From NCBI RefSeq assembly GCF_019733395.1, contig NZ_JAIHOO010000001.1:3782501-3846500 (forward strand): a stretch of DNA of 64,000 nucleotides. Reading direction: 5' to 3'. A program made the translations under genes and the position numbers. Below, piece by piece: positions 8,176 to 17,900 of the stretch (position 1 is its first letter; each line of letters opens with the position of its first letter). A model generated the notes under the pieces. That model ran no database searches. It worked only from the letters and a program-made list of their open reading frames with translations, and was not told the origin of the DNA. This DNA is from Lysobacter sp. BMK333-48F3 (GTDB taxonomy: Bacteria; Pseudomonadota; Gammaproteobacteria; Xanthomonadales; Xanthomonadaceae).

Positions 8176-8212
8176 CAAAAAAACCACCGGCCGCTCGCGC
8201 GGCCGGTGGTTT
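8176..8212 (-). terminator. Intrinsic terminator of rne
   Basis: On the minus strand a 14-bp GC-rich stem (8181-8194 with 8199-8212, loop of 4) is followed by an uninterrupted run of U (A-run at 8177-8183 on the plus strand). It begins 28 bases after the rne stop codon and is a textbook rho-independent terminator. Confidence 0.9.
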
Positions 8213-8240
8213 CGTCGACGCTGGGAACGAGCGCGGCGGC

Positions 8241-11200
8241 TTAGGCGCGGCGTTCGTCGCTGTCGTCGCCCTTGCCTTCGGCGGCATCGGCCTCGCCCTC
8301 GACCGCCGCATTGGCGGCGTCGGAGGGGTTCGGGGCCTGCGGCGAGGGCAGGGGGTCGAACAGGCTGCCGGTGCGCGGGGTGGCCGGTTCGATCGCGGCC
8401 GGCGCGGCTACAGGCGCCGGTTCGACGACGGCTTCGACCGGCGCCGCCGGAACGGCCGCGGTGTCGGCGGCCGGCGCCGGATCGAGCGCGGCTTCGGCTG
8501 CGACGGTTTCGATCGGAGCCGGGGCTTCCACGACGGTCGGCGCAACGGCCGCCGGCGTTTGGACCGCAGCGGGTTCGGCGGCCGGGGTCGCCGCCGGAGC
8601 GGTATCGACCTCGCGCTCGGCCGCGGCCGGACGCTCGGTTTCTACCGCACGCACGGCCGCCGCACGCACGGCCGGCGCTTCGGCCTGGGCCTGGCGCGGG
8701 GCCGGGGCCTGGACCGGCTCGATCACCAGCGGTTCGACCGCGGTCGGTGCGACCACTTCGGCTTCGACCACGGTGTCTTGCACCGGCTGCGGTTCGACTA
8801 CGACCGCTTCGGCCACGTCGGGCTTGGCCGGCGCGCTCGGCGCCGCTTCGACCGCCGGCTGGACGCGTTCGATCGCGATCGCGGCGTCCTGGGCCGGAGC
8901 GGCCGCCGGGGCGGCTTCGGGCTGGCGGGTGATCACCGGCATGGCCGGTTCGAGCACGGGCTCGCGCACCGGTTCGGCATCCGCCGACAGCGCGGTCGGG
9001 GTAGCGGATTCGGCTACCAGACCGGTCACCGCATCGGCTGCGGCTGCAGCGGCGGTCGGCGCGACGATCGAGGACGCGACGGCGGCGGCCGGGACGACCG
9101 CAGTCGCCGCCGTGGCGACCGCTGCCGCCGGCTTGGTGGCCGGTGCGCCGAGGTCGTCGTCGAAGTCGAATTCCGGCTGCGAGCGGTGCGCCGCGGCCGG
9201 AGCCGGCAGCGGCTCGCCGCCGATCTCGTCTTCGTCGTCGAACGCGTTCTCGTCCTGCAGCGCGCCTTCGCCGGCGGCGCCGGCTTCGCCGTTGCCGCGA
9301 CGACGGCGACGGCCGCCGCGACGGCCGCGACGGCGGCGACCGCCGCCTTCGCCGGCCGCGTCGGCCGCATCGCCTTCGCGCTTGTCGGCATCGGCTTCGA
9401 TCGCGCCGGCCTCGGTCTTGGCGACAGCGTCATCGACGGCAGGCAACGGCGCGACCACCGGGGCGCCGGCGCTGGCCTGGGCGGCGACGACCGCGGCCGG
9501 CACCACCGCAGCGGCGACGGCCTCGGCCGGCGCGTCCTGGCGCGGCGGCTTGGGCGGACGCGGCGCGGCGTTGCGCTCTTCGCCGGACTTGTCGGCTTGG
9601 GCCCGTTGCTCGCCCTGGCGGGCTTCGTTCTGGCGCGCTTCGTTCTGCGCCCGGGCTTCGTTCTGCTTGGCCTCGTTCTGCGCCCGCGCCTCGTTCTGCG
9701 GCTTGGGCTGCGGCTGGCCTTGGCCGGCCTGCTGCGGCTTGGCCTGGGCCTGCTGCTGCTTGGGCTGCGGCTGGCCCTGGGCCGGCTGCTTCTGCTTCTG
9801 GCCCTGCTGCGGCTGCGGGTTCTGCGCCTGGGCCTTGTTGTCGCGGCGCTGTTCGTCGCGGCGCTGCTCCTGGCGCGGCTCGTCGCGGCGGCTGCCGTCG
9901 CGGCCGCTCTTGCCGTTGCGCTGCTCGCCGCGGCGCTGGCCGTTGCGGTCGTTGCGCTCGTTGCGGCCGCGGTTGTCCTGGCTGCGCGCGCTCGGTTCGG
10001 CGGCGGCCGGAGCGGCCGGCTGCGGGGTGCCGCGGAAGATGCGCAGGATGCGCTCGACCAAGCCCACCGAGTGGGTCGGCGCGGCGACCGGCGCGGGCGC
10101 CGGAGCCGGCTCGGGCGCGGCGGCGACCGGGGCTTCGCGCGGTTCGCGCAGCGGCGCCGGCTGGGCCGGGCGGACGTTGGTGACCGCCGGGGCGTCCGGA
10201 ATGTTCAGGTGCGCCTTGGTCAGGGCGTGCAGGGGCAGCTTGCGCTGGGTGCCGCGCTGGTAGCTGGGCTTGTTGGATTCTTCGCCGAGCTCGTTCTCGC
10301 GCACCCGGGTGACTTCGTAATGCGGGGTTTCCAGCTGCTCGTCGGCGACGATCACGATCGGCGCGTCGTGGCGCTGCTCGATTTCGAACAGGGCGCGGCG
10401 CTTCTCGTTGAGCAGGAAGTTGGCGATCTCGGTCGGCGCCTGCACCAGCACCTGGCCGGTGTTCTCCTTCATCGCGTGCTCTTCGGCGACGCGCAGGATC
10501 GACAGCGACAGCGACTCGACGCTGCGCATGCGGCCGTGGCCGTCGCAACGCGGGCAAACCAGCTGGCTGGACTCGCCGAGCGAGGGGCGCAGGCGCTGAC
10601 GGCTCAGCTCGAGCAGGCCGAAGCGCGAGATGCGGCCGATCTGAACGCGGGCGCGGTCCTGCTTGAGGGCGTTCTGCAGGCGGTTTTCGACGTCGCGCTG
10701 GTGGCGGTTGGACGACATGTCGATGAAGTCGATCACCACCAGGCCGCCGAGGTCGCGCAGGCGCATCTGGCGGGCGACTTCCTCGGCCGCTTCCAGGTTG
10801 GTGTTGAACGCGGTCTCTTCGATGTCGCCGCCCTTGGTGGCGCGGGCCGAGTTGACGTCGATCGCGGTCAGCGCTTCGGTCTGGTCGATGACCAGGGCGC
10901 CGCCGGAGGGCAGGCGCACGGTGCGCTCGTAGGCGTTCTCGATCTGCGATTCGATCTGGAAGCGGTTGAACAGCGGGGTGTCGTCGGCGTACTTCTTCAG
11001 CTTGCGCAGGTTGTGCGGCATCACCTGCTCGACGAACTCGCGCGCTTCGGCGTACATCTCGTCGGTATCGACCAGGATCTCGCCGATGTCCGGGCGCATG
11101 TAGTCGCGCAGGGCGCGGATGATCAGGCGCGACTCCTGGTAGATCAGGAACGGCGCCTGCTTGCTCAGCGCGGCGTCGGTGATCGCCTTCCAGACGCTGA

Positions 11201-11759
11201 CCAGGTAGTCCAGGTCCCACTGCAGCTCTTCGGCGTCGCGGCCGACGCCGGCGGTGCGGATGATCACCCCCATGTCGTCGGGGATGTTGAGCTTGTCCAT
11301 CGCCTCCTTGAGCGCGGCGCGGTCGTCGCCCTCGATCCGGCGCGAGACGCCGCCGGCGGTGGGCGAGTTCGGCATCAGCACCATGTAGCGGCCGGCCAGG
11401 GAGATGAAGCTGGTCAGGGCGGCGCCCTTGTTGCCGCGCTCTTCCTTGTCGACCTGGACCACGATCTCCTGGCCTTCGCGCAGCAGCTCGCGCAGGCCGG
11501 CCTTGTTGTGGTCGACCCCGGGCTGGAAGTAGTCGCGGGAGATTTCCTTGAGCGGCAGGAAGCCGTGGCGGTCGGCGCCGTAATCGACGAAGGCGGCTTC
11601 CAGCGAGGGCTCGAGCCGGGTGATGCGGCCCTTGTAGATGTTGGACTTCTTCTGTTCCTTGGACGGCTGTTCGATGTCGATGTCGTACAGGTTCTGGCCG
11701 TCGACGATGGCGACGCGCAGTTCTTCCGCCTGCGTCGCGTTGATCAGCATGCGCTTCAT
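8241..11759 (-). CDS. rne: Ribonuclease E
   Basis: Endoribonuclease that starts mRNA decay, processes rRNA and tRNA and scaffolds the degradosome at the inner membrane. 1172 residues from [20 protein letters not shown]; 13 codons of open frame before it lack the family sequence. The catalytic half contains the S1 domain ([19 protein letters not shown]), Mg-binding aspartates in [13 protein letters not shown] (about D301) and VVIDFIDM (about D344), and the Zn-link [10 protein letters not shown] (about C402/C405). After about residue 520 the protein is disordered: Q/N/E-rich NEAR repeats near 690-720, an Arg cluster [20 protein letters not shown] near 800-825, then a long Ala/Pro/Val/Glu tail. 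It is divergent from rluC, as in E. coli. Its long 5' leader region suggests autoregulation by self-cleavage. Confidence 0.97.
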   Translation of the reverse strand: MKRMLINATQAEELRVAIVDGQNLYDIDIEQPSKEQKKSNIYKGRITRLEPSLEAAFVDYGADRHGFLPLKEISRDYFQPGVDHNKAGLRELLREGQEIVVQVDKEERGNKGAALTSFISLAGRYMVLMPNSPTAGGVSRRIEGDDRAALKEAMDKLNIPDDMGVIIRTAGVGRDAEELQWDLDYLVSVWKAITDAALSKQAPFLIYQESRLIIRALRDYMRPDIGEILVDTDEMYAEAREFVEQVMPHNLRKLKKYADDTPLFNRFQIESQIENAYERTVRLPSGGALVIDQTEALTAIDVNSARATKGGDIEETAFNTNLEAAEEVARQMRLRDLGGLVVIDFIDMSSNRHQRDVENRLQNALKQDRARVQIGRISRFGLLELSRQRLRPSLGESSQLVCPRCDGHGRMRSVESLSLSILRVAEEHAMKENTGQVLVQAPTEIANFLLNEKRRALFEIEQRHDAPIVIVADEQLETPHYEVTRVRENELGEESNKPSYQRGTQRKLPLHALTKAHLNIPDAPAVTNVRPAQPAPLREPREAPVAAAPEPAPAPAPVAAPTHSVGLVERILRIFRGTPQPAAPAAAEPSARSQDNRGRNERNDRNGQRRGEQRNGKSGRDGSRRDEPRQEQRRDEQRRDNKAQAQNPQPQQGQKQKQPAQGQPQPKQQQAQAKPQQAGQGQPQPKPQNEARAQNEAKQNEARAQNEARQNEARQGEQRAQADKSGEERNAAPRPPKPPRQDAPAEAVAAAVVPAAVVAAQASAGAPVVAPLPAVDDAVAKTEAGAIEADADKREGDAADAAGEGGGRRRRGRRGGRRRRRGNGEAGAAGEGALQDENAFDDEDEIGGEPLPAPAAAHRSQPEFDFDDDLGAPATKPAAAVATAATAVVPAAAVASSIVAPTAAAAAADAVTGLVAESATPTALSADAEPVREPVLEPAMPVITRQPEAAPAAAPAQDAAIAIERVQPAVEAAPSAPAKPDVAEAVVVEPQPVQDTVVEAEVVAPTAVEPLVIEPVQAPAPRQAQAEAPAVRAAAVRAVETERPAAAEREVDTAPAATPAAEPAAVQTPAAVAPTVVEAPAPIETVAAEAALDPAPAADTAAVPAAPVEAVVEPAPVAAPAAIEPATPRTGSLFDPLPSPQAPNPSDAANAAVEGEADAAEGKGDDSDERRA

Positions 11760-12259
11760 TGTTGCGTTCCTCGCGCGCTCTACCGCGCGGAACGCCATGG
11801 CGTTTCGCTATCTGGGAACTGAGTCCGCTCCGTCGCGCGCGCCGGCCGCAGGTCTGCGGGCCGCCCGCCGCGCCGGCGAGGCCTCCACTACCAGCGCTAC
11901 ATCACCACGGCACGCCGCGGGAGCGCTTGTTACCTTTCCAGTTCTTTCGGGCCGGCGACGCGAACGTCGCTCGGGGCGGGGCGGCGGCAGCTTCGAGCCG
12001 GCTCTTCTGGAGCGCAGGCTCTGGCGCCGCACGGGTGTTCATCTCGATGCTTTGACCCATCGGGCGATGGCCGGTTCCGCCGCTCCGTCGCTGCTAACAT
12101 GGCTGCCCCGTGGGCAGTGGTTAGACGCGGATCGGAATCGCGGGAGGGGCTTTCGGCCCCGTACCGGGACGCACGCTTGTCAGGCGCAGCGACCGGTACA
12201 ACTCCCAGCGAAATCAAAACCTTATCTCGCGTCGCGAGTGTAACAGATAACGCTTCGGG
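11760..12259. promoter_or_regulatory. Divergent rne/rluC intergenic region, probable rne leader
   Basis: 500 bp without a gene between the divergent rne and rluC starts. In E. coli rne has a 361-nt leader that RNase E itself cleaves; a leader of similar size would fit here. A GC hairpin reading GGGGCCGAAAGCCCC on the minus strand (12145-12159) would lie in such a leader. The AT-richer stretch at about 12,210-12,255 probably holds the promoters, but I could not choose -10/-35 boxes with confidence. Confidence 0.5.
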
Positions 12260-13216
12260 ATGACCCAATCAGCAAACCCCGGCTCCAGCGGCGCGCGCAC
12301 CGTGCGCGTGCCCGACGACCGCGATGGCCAGCGGCTCGACAATTTCCTCCTCGGCCAGCTCAAAGGCGCGCCCAGGTCCTTGATCTATAAGCTGGTCCGC
12401 TCCGGCCAGGTGCGGGTGAACGGCGGCCGCGCCAAGGCCGAGCGCAAGCTCGAGGCCGGCGACGAGGTGCGCATCCCGCCGGTCCGTCTCAGCGAGGCCG
12501 GCGACAAGCCGACCCCGCCCAAGGGCTTCATGGATGCCCTGGACGCGGCGATCGTGTTCGAGGACGCCCGCCTGCTGGCCCTGAACAAGCCCTCCGGGGT
12601 CGCCAGCCACGGCGGCAGCGGGATCAGCTTCGGCGCGATCGAGACTCTGCGCGCGCTGCGCCCGGGCCAGACCCTGGAGCTAGTCCACCGCCTGGACCGC
12701 GACACCTCCGGCCTGCTGATCGTGGCCAAGAAGCGCTCGGCCCTGACCGAACTGCAGGCGCTGATGCGCGAGGAGGGCGGTATCGCCAAACGCTACCTGG
12801 CCTTGCTGACCGGGCGCATGCCCGACGGGGTCATGAGCGTCGACGCGCCGCTGCATATCGGCCTGCGCCAGGGCGGCGAGCGCCATGTCCAGGTGCATCG
12901 GGACGGCAAGCCCTCGCTGAGTCACTTCAAGGTGCTGGAGCGGCGCGGCGGGCAGTCCTATTGCGAGGTCCGGATCGAAACCGGCCGCACCCACCAGATC
13001 CGGGTCCATTCCCAGCACATCGGCCACCCGGTGGCCGGCGACGACAAGTACGGCGAGGCCGAGGCCAACAAGCGGCTGCGCGACCAGGCCGGGCTGCGCC
13101 GGCTGTTCCTGCACGCCTCGACCCTGGAGTTCGCCCTCGACGGCGGACGCGAGCCGTATCTGCTCAACGCGCCGTTGGCGCCGGAGCTGATCGAGGTGCT
13201 GGACCGGTTGGGCTGA
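12260..13216 (+). CDS. rluC: 23S rRNA pseudouridine synthase RluC
   Basis: 318 residues. RluC converts uridines 955, 2504 and 2580 (E. coli numbering) of 23S rRNA to pseudouridine. An N-terminal S4 RNA-binding domain (QRLDNFLLGQLKGAPRSLIY, then VRSGQVRVNGGRAK) is followed by the RsuA/RluA-type catalytic domain with HRLDRDTSGLLIVAKK; the catalytic Asp is D146. ETGRTHQIRVHSQHIGHPV and DDKYG are the other family motifs. The gene is divergent from rne, the same neighbour as in E. coli, which supports RluC rather than RluA or RluD. Confidence 0.95.
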   Translation: MTQSANPGSSGARTVRVPDDRDGQRLDNFLLGQLKGAPRSLIYKLVRSGQVRVNGGRAKAERKLEAGDEVRIPPVRLSEAGDKPTPPKGFMDALDAAIVFEDARLLALNKPSGVASHGGSGISFGAIETLRALRPGQTLELVHRLDRDTSGLLIVAKKRSALTELQALMREEGGIAKRYLALLTGRMPDGVMSVDAPLHIGLRQGGERHVQVHRDGKPSLSHFKVLERRGGQSYCEVRIETGRTHQIRVHSQHIGHPVAGDDKYGEAEANKRLRDQAGLRRLFLHASTLEFALDGGREPYLLNAPLAPELIEVLDRLG

Positions 13217-13327
13217 GCGGCGCCGCGCGCGCCGCCGCGATCGAATAAGGGCCGAGCCGTTCCGGCGCGGCCGCGATGAGGCGGCCGCCGTCGGCCCGGC
13301 GACCGCGCGCCGGGCGATGTAGCGGAT

Positions 13328-13744
13328 TCAGCCGGCCGCCGGCGCCGCGCCGCAGTGCGGCGGGCGTTCGCTCGGGGCGTGGAACGTCACCGGTACCTGG
13401 ATGTCGGTGGAGACCGGCTTGCCGTTGCGGGTCGCGGCCTCGAAGCGCCAGCGCTGCACGCCCTTGATCGCCGCCTCGTCGAGCGCGGCGACCTTGCTGC
13501 CTTCGAGCACGTTGACCTTGGTCGGCTTGCCTTCCGGGCCGACGGTCAGCTGCAGCACCACCTTGCCGCCGATCTGGTCGCAGCCGATGGTCTGCGGATA
13601 CTCCGGCGGCGGCGTGTCGACCGCGCGCAGCGGGGTCGAGGGAATGATCGGCGCCTCGGGCGCGCGCTGGCAGCCGGCGGCCAGCGCCGCGGCCAGGACG
13701 GCGGCGAAGGCCGGGGCGAGGGACAGCGGACGGTGCAGGGTCAT
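13328..13744 (-). CDS. Lipoprotein with TonB C-terminal-like domain
   Basis: 138 residues from the ATG at 13744, starting 5 bases after the phhB stop; an in-frame TTG at 13753 is less likely. The N-terminus (LAPAFAAVLAAALAAGC) is a lipoprotein signal with a lipobox ending in Cys. The body (GGKVVLQLTVGPEGKPTKVN, then AIKGVQRWRFEAAT and QVPVTF) is the energy-transducer TonB C-terminal fold. It lacks the membrane anchor plus proline-rich spacer of real TonB, so it may be a small periplasmic adaptor rather than an energy transducer. Co-transcription with phhB is likely from spacing; the link in function is unclear. Confidence 0.8.
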   Translation of the reverse strand: MTLHRPLSLAPAFAAVLAAALAAGCQRAPEAPIIPSTPLRAVDTPPPEYPQTIGCDQIGGKVVLQLTVGPEGKPTKVNVLEGSKVAALDEAAIKGVQRWRFEAATRNGKPVSTDIQVPVTFHAPSERPPHCGAAPAAG

Positions 13745-13749
13745 GGCAG

Positions 13750-14091
13750 TCAACCAGTCAGGGCTTCGGCCTTGGCGGCGCAGATGAAGTCGTTCTCGCT
13801 CAGTCCGCCGACGTCGTGGGTCGAGTAGCGCACCACGCAGCGATCGTAATGCACGCCGAGGTCGGGGTGATGGTCCTCGCGGTGGGCCATGAACGCCAGG
13901 GCGTTCACGAAGGCCATGGTGCGATAGTAGTCGTCGAAGCGGAAAGTCTTGGTGAGGGCATGGCCGTCTTCGGCCAGCTCCCAGCCCGGCACTTGCGGCA
14001 GCAGTTCACGCACCCGCGCCTCGTTGAGCCGGTGCTCGCTGCCGTGGCGGAGGATGCAATGGGCCTGGGACAGGGGGATGAGGTCGTTCAT
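13750..14091 (-). CDS. phhB: Pterin-4-alpha-carbinolamine dehydratase
   Basis: 113 residues, the usual size. It dehydrates 4a-hydroxytetrahydrobiopterin, the by-product of aromatic amino-acid hydroxylases such as phenylalanine hydroxylase. The family signature is complete: [20 protein letters not shown], then [16 protein letters not shown] with the catalytic His residues, and [13 protein letters not shown]. The start is the ATG at 14091; the huge open frame upstream on this strand is a shadow of GC-rich coding sequence. No phhA gene is next to it in this window. Confidence 0.93.
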   Translation of the reverse strand: MNDLIPLSQAHCILRHGSEHRLNEARVRELLPQVPGWELAEDGHALTKTFRFDDYYRTMAFVNALAFMAHREDHHPDLGVHYDRCVVRYSTHDVGGLSENDFICAAKAEALTG

Positions 14092-14232
14092 GGCGGACTC
14101 CTGGCGGCCCGGCGCGGCGGCCGGGGCGATGCGTCTGCGCCGCGACCGGTTCCGCTGAACGGAATCGTATCGCCGGCGGTCGTAGGATGGGCGCGCGACT
14201 TCCGGTCGCGTCGACCCCGCTAGAATAGCCCG

Positions 14233-14829
14233 ATGATCAATATTTCCGAATCCGCCCAGGCGCACTTCCGCAAGCTGATCGAACGCGAGGCCCTGCCGGG
14301 CCTGGGCGTGCGCCTGTCGGCGATGCACCCGGGCACGCCGCGCGCCGACGTGCGGCTGGAGTTCGCCGAGCCGGCCGACCTGCACGGCGACGAGTGGGCG
14401 ATCGACTGCGAAGGCTTCACCCTGTGGCTGCAGGCCGACAGCGTGCGCTACCTGGACGGCGCCGAGATCGACTACGAAACCCGCGCCACCGGCGGCCAAC
14501 TGCAGATCCGCGCGCCCAAGATCAAGGGCGAGGCGCCGGCCGACTCGGCTTCGCTGGTCGAGCGCGTGCACTGGGTGGTCGAGCACGAGATCAATCCGCA
14601 GCTGGCCCAGCACCGCGGCAACGTCGCGGTGCAGGAAGTGACCGCCGAAGGCGTGGTGGTGCTGCGCTTCGGCGGCGGCTGCCACGGCTGCGGCATGGCC
14701 GACGTGACCCTCAAGCAGGGCATCGAGACCACGCTGATGAGCAAGGTGCCGGGCGTGACCGCGGTGCGCGACGCCACCGACCACGACAGCGGCGACGCGC
14801 CTTACATCCGCCGAGACAGCGCGGCCTGA
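14233..14829 (+). CDS. nfuA: Fe-S biogenesis protein NfuA
   Basis: 198 residues. NfuA carries [4Fe-4S] clusters to target proteins. The N-terminal degenerate A-type domain ([16 protein letters not shown]) lacks the cysteines of IscA. The C-terminal NifU-like domain has the cluster-binding pair in [20 protein letters not shown] (C151 and C154). Domain order and length match gammaproteobacterial NfuA. It is followed 19 bp later by the transmembrane repetitive protein gene. Confidence 0.95.
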   Translation: MINISESAQAHFRKLIEREALPGLGVRLSAMHPGTPRADVRLEFAEPADLHGDEWAIDCEGFTLWLQADSVRYLDGAEIDYETRATGGQLQIRAPKIKGEAPADSASLVERVHWVVEHEINPQLAQHRGNVAVQEVTAEGVVVLRFGGGCHGCGMADVTLKQGIETTLMSKVPGVTAVRDATDHDSGDAPYIRRDSAA

Positions 14830-14848
14830 GCGCGGCGCGGCGCAGCCC

Positions 14849-16573
14849 ATGCCCACCGCCGCCTCGCTCATCGAAGCCCTGCAACGCCGGTTGCGGCTGT
14901 CGGCGCGCCGCGACGCGCAGACGCCCGGCGAGCTGCCGGCCGGCTGGCAGCAGTGGCTGGATGCGATGCCCGCGCGCGCCGATGCGGTGACCGGCGCCAC
15001 CCCCGATGCGGTGCTGGCGGTGCTGGCGCAGCGTCCGTTGGCGCAGCCGCCGGGGCGCGCCGCCGCGCTCAACCGCTGGCAGGCGTTCGCGACCCTGTGG
15101 CGGCAGGAATGGCATCCGCCGGCGCGCGAGGAACGCGGCCTGCGCTGGTTCGCCGGTTCGACTTCGCTGCTGTGGCATCTGATCTTCGGCGGCCTGCTGA
15201 TCTGGCTGATGTACCTGCAGTACTTCGCCGCCCGGCCGCCGGTGCAGGGCGAGGACGTGACCCTGATCGAGCTGGTCGGTGACGGCACGCCGGAACGGCC
15301 CGGAGGCGGCCAGCAGCAACCCAGCGAACGACCCGTCGAGCCCGCCCCGGCGACGGCGCAGACCCAGGCCCCCAGCGAAGCCGCCGCGGCCGAACCGGCG
15401 CCGCCGCAGCCGGACTTGCCGACGCCGCCGGCGCCGGAGCTGCAGGCGGCGGTCCCCGAGGTGCCGCAACGCGACGTGCCCGAGCCGCAGTTGCCGCCGC
15501 CCGCCGCGGAGCAGCCGGTGATGGTCAGCAAGGCCTTGCCCGACGCGCCGCAGGAATTCGTCCTGCCGCCGACCCGGCGCCGGGTCGACGACAGCGTGCG
15601 CGTGCCGCAACTGGAAGCCGCCAACCGGCCGGTGCCGTCGCAGGACGTGCCCGCGCCGGTGCAACCGATCGCGCGCGAGCTGCCGCAGCGCGATATCGCC
15701 GCGCCCAGCCTGAGCGCGCGGCCGCGCGAGGTCGCGGTGCGCGAGGTGCCGGCGCCGACGCCCGCGCCGGCCTTGCCGAACGTGAACCTGCCGACCCGTC
15801 CGATCAGTGCGCCGCAACTGCGCAGCACCGCGCCGTCGGTGCGGGTGGCGGACATCCCGACGCCCAGCCCGCCGGCCTCGGCCGCGGCGCCGGCCGCGCG
15901 CGCGCCGGCGGCCACCGCCTCCGCGCCGACCGCGGCGCCGGCGTTTCCGGCCTCCGCCGCGGACGCGGCGGCGGCGGTGGACGCCGCGGCGAGCGCGCCG
16001 AACGCCGCCGCGCGAGCGCCGGCCGCGACCGCGGGCGCCGGCCCCAAGCCGACGCCGGCTCCGGGCACCTGGTCCTCGCCCAAGCGCGGCGACGACTGGG
16101 GCGAGGCGGCGCGCAACCGCCCCGGCGGCCAGCCGGGCCAGCCCGGACAGACGCCCGGCCTGTACGGCAGCGACGGCCGGGTGCGCCTGGCCGATACCCC
16201 GGGCTCGGCTTCGCCGGGCCAGCCGCCGGGGACGATCACTCAGGAGATCAAGGACCTCGACCGCGCCGGCACCTGGCTGCGGCGCAAGCCCAACGATTAC
16301 GAGCCGACCACGTTCGACAAGTACTGGCGCCCCAACGAGACCCTGCTCGCCGAGTGGGTGCGGCGCAGCGTGCAGACCGTGATGATCCCGATCCCGGGCA
16401 CCGGCAAGCGCATCCAGTGCTCGGTGGTGCTGTTGATGGCCGGCGGCGGCTGCGGCATCAACGATCCCAACCTCAACGATCAGCCGGCCGAGGCGCGACC
16501 GCCGCCGGACGTGCCGTTCAAGCCGCACCTGCAGGAAGACAACGGCAGCGTGCGGCCGCCGCCGGGCGGTTGA
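14849..16573 (+). CDS. Proline/alanine-rich transmembrane protein (Xanthomonad transmembrane repetitive protein)
   Basis: 574 residues of unknown function. An N-terminal cytoplasmic part of about 105 residues ([17 protein letters not shown]) is followed by a single membrane helix [20 protein letters not shown]. Then comes a Pro/Ala/Val/Glu-rich low-complexity region of about 300 residues built of short repeats such as [15 protein letters not shown], and finally a globular-looking C-terminal part with [40 protein letters not shown] and [18 protein letters not shown]. The layout (anchor, extended periplasmic spacer, small end domain) recalls TonB/TolA, but the end domain does not read as TonB. 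Two Cys in the last part could form a disulfide. Similar proteins in Xanthomonas are named transmembrane repetitive protein. Confidence 0.75.
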   Translation: MPTAASLIEALQRRLRLSARRDAQTPGELPAGWQQWLDAMPARADAVTGATPDAVLAVLAQRPLAQPPGRAAALNRWQAFATLWRQEWHPPAREERGLRWFAGSTSLLWHLIFGGLLIWLMYLQYFAARPPVQGEDVTLIELVGDGTPERPGGGQQQPSERPVEPAPATAQTQAPSEAAAAEPAPPQPDLPTPPAPELQAAVPEVPQRDVPEPQLPPPAAEQPVMVSKALPDAPQEFVLPPTRRRVDDSVRVPQLEAANRPVPSQDVPAPVQPIARELPQRDIAAPSLSARPREVAVREVPAPTPAPALPNVNLPTRPISAPQLRSTAPSVRVADIPTPSPPASAAAPAARAPAATASAPTAAPAFPASAADAAAAVDAAASAPNAAARAPAATAGAGPKPTPAPGTWSSPKRGDDWGEAARNRPGGQPGQPGQTPGLYGSDGRVRLADTPGSASPGQPPGTITQEIKDLDRAGTWLRRKPNDYEPTTFDKYWRPNETLLAEWVRRSVQTVMIPIPGTGKRIQCSVVLLMAGGGCGINDPNLNDQPAEARPPPDVPFKPHLQEDNGSVRPPPGG

Positions 16574-16660
16574 GCGCCGCCCCGGCCGCTGGCGCGGCGT
16601 CGGCCGCGCGGCAGCCAAGCCCGGCGCAAGGCGCGGCCCGAAACAAAGCCGCGCAAAACA

Positions 16661-16686
16661 AAACGGCCCGCGCGAGCGGGCCGTTT
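16661..16686. terminator. Bidirectional terminator between convergent genes
   Basis: Perfect 11-bp stem (16661-16671 with 16676-16686, loop GCGA) with A-rich left and T-rich right flanks. It lies between the convergent repetitive-protein gene and the cytochrome gene and can serve both strands. Confidence 0.85.
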
Positions 16687-16715
16687 GTTGTGTGCCGCTC
16701 GAAGCTGGCGCCGGC

Positions 16716-17165
16716 TCAGTGGATGCCGTGCAGGTCGCGCAGCTGGCCCTTGTCGCGCGAACCGAAGTAGGCGGCGAGGTCGGCGATCTGCTGATCGTTG
16801 AGGGTCTTGGCCTGGTTCGACATCAGCGCGTGCTCGCGGTCGCCGTCGCGGTACATCTGCAGCGAGTGGGCGATGTAGTCGTGGTACTGGCCGGCCAGCT
16901 TGGGGTAGGTCGGATCGATCGGCGCATTGCCTTCGGCGCCGTGGCAGTCGACGCAGGACTGGCCGGTGGCGGCGCCCTTGACGCTGGCCAGCTTCTCGCC
17001 CTCGGCGATGCGGCCGGCCGGCAGGCCCGACGAGGACGAGGTGTGGCCGGCGTTGCGGTCGGCCGAGGAGTGGCCGGCCGGCGCATCGGCGTTGGAGCAG
17101 GCGGCGAGGGCCAGCGACAGGGCAGCCAGAGCGAAGCCGCGCTTGATCGAACGGATCTGGGTCAT
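16716..17165 (-). CDS. Lipoprotein cytochrome c (c4/c553-like)
   Basis: 149 residues from the ATG at 17165. The lipoprotein signal peptide (FALAALSLALAACSN) has a lipobox with Cys. One haem-binding CxxCH motif (SCVDCHG) and distal YPKLAGQYHDYIAHSLQMY, with the Met ligand probably in HALM, match the class I cytochrome c4/c553 group. It is a membrane-anchored periplasmic electron carrier, probably delivering electrons to a terminal oxidase. Eight bases separate it from the cytochrome gene upstream, so the two are an operon. Confidence 0.9.
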   Translation of the reverse strand: MTQIRSIKRGFALAALSLALAACSNADAPAGHSSADRNAGHTSSSSGLPAGRIAEGEKLASVKGAATGQSCVDCHGAEGNAPIDPTYPKLAGQYHDYIAHSLQMYRDGDREHALMSNQAKTLNDQQIADLAAYFGSRDKGQLRDLHGIH

Positions 17166-17173
17166 GGGGCGGC

Positions 17174-17572
17174 TCACTTGGCGCTGGAGAGGAAGGCGGC
17201 GATGTCGGCGATGTCCTGGTCCGAGAAGCTCTGGGCCTGGGCCTGCATGGTCGGGTGCTTGCGCGTGCCTTTCTTGTACTCGGTCAGCGCGTTGACCAGG
17301 TACTCCTGCGACTGCCCGACGATCTTGGGCACGTGATAGTTGGGATAAGCGTTCTTGTAGCCGGTGACCCCGTGGCAACCCTGGCAGGTATAGGTCAGCT
17401 GGCGACCGGTTTCGGCGTTGCCTTTCGCCGGCGACTTGGCCGGGGCGGCAGCGGCGGGGGCGGCCGTGGCGGGCGCGGCGGCAGCGGCCGGCGCCTTGGC
17501 GGGTTCCTGCGCGTACGCCGTAGCGGCGGCCAGGGTCAGAGCGAAACAGGCGATCGTCAGCGGTCGCATCAT
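17174..17572 (-). CDS. Secreted class I cytochrome c
   Basis: 132 residues with a Sec signal peptide (MMRPLTIACFALTLAAATAY, then AQ). An Ala/Pro/Lys linker of about 30 residues precedes a single haem domain (TCQGCHG) with YHVPKIVGQSQEYLVNALTEY and a Met ligand probably in HPTM. It resembles one half of cytochrome c4. The first gene of a two-cytochrome operon; the partner downstream is lipid-anchored, so the pair may pass electrons between soluble and membrane-bound forms. Either of two adjacent Met codons could be the start. Confidence 0.9.
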   Translation of the reverse strand: MMRPLTIACFALTLAAATAYAQEPAKAPAAAAAPATAAPAAAAPAKSPAKGNAETGRQLTYTCQGCHGVTGYKNAYPNYHVPKIVGQSQEYLVNALTEYKKGTRKHPTMQAQAQSFSDQDIADIAAFLSSAK

Positions 17573-17808
17573 GTCGTAGTCCGCAATCTCGAATGGCTAG
17601 CGAAAGGTGGTGGCTGGCTCTACGCGGCCTGAGACCGCGCATAAGTGGGCGAGTATAGCCGGCGACGCGACTGCAACGAAGTCGTCGTTCGACGCATCCA
17701 TGCTTCGGGGCCGGAATGACGGCGGCCGCGGCCGCTCGCGCTTACCGTGCCTCAGAATAAATGCATGGCTCCAGTCACCATGACCTTCGGCGGATGGTGG
17801 CTTTCCGG

Positions 17809-17838
17809 GCCGGTGATATACCTATATACAACACCGGC
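17809..17838. promoter_or_regulatory. Imperfect palindrome upstream of the RND efflux operon
   Basis: GCCGGTG at 17809-17815 is mirrored by CACCGGC at 17832-17838 around an AT-rich centre (ATATACCTATATAC), 63 bp before the adaptor start. It is the right size and place for a repressor operator or overlapping promoter. No regulator gene is adjacent, so the binding protein is unknown. Confidence 0.4.
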
Positions 17839-17900
17839 ATACGGCCGGTCCGCCGAGTCCATTGGCAGCTGTGATTACTAGAATCCTGGGGTCGTTTCGC

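Noticed and set aside
8559-11822. Plus-strand 1087-codon frame over rne
   Set aside because: Antisense shadow of the rne coding region; no start context and no domains.
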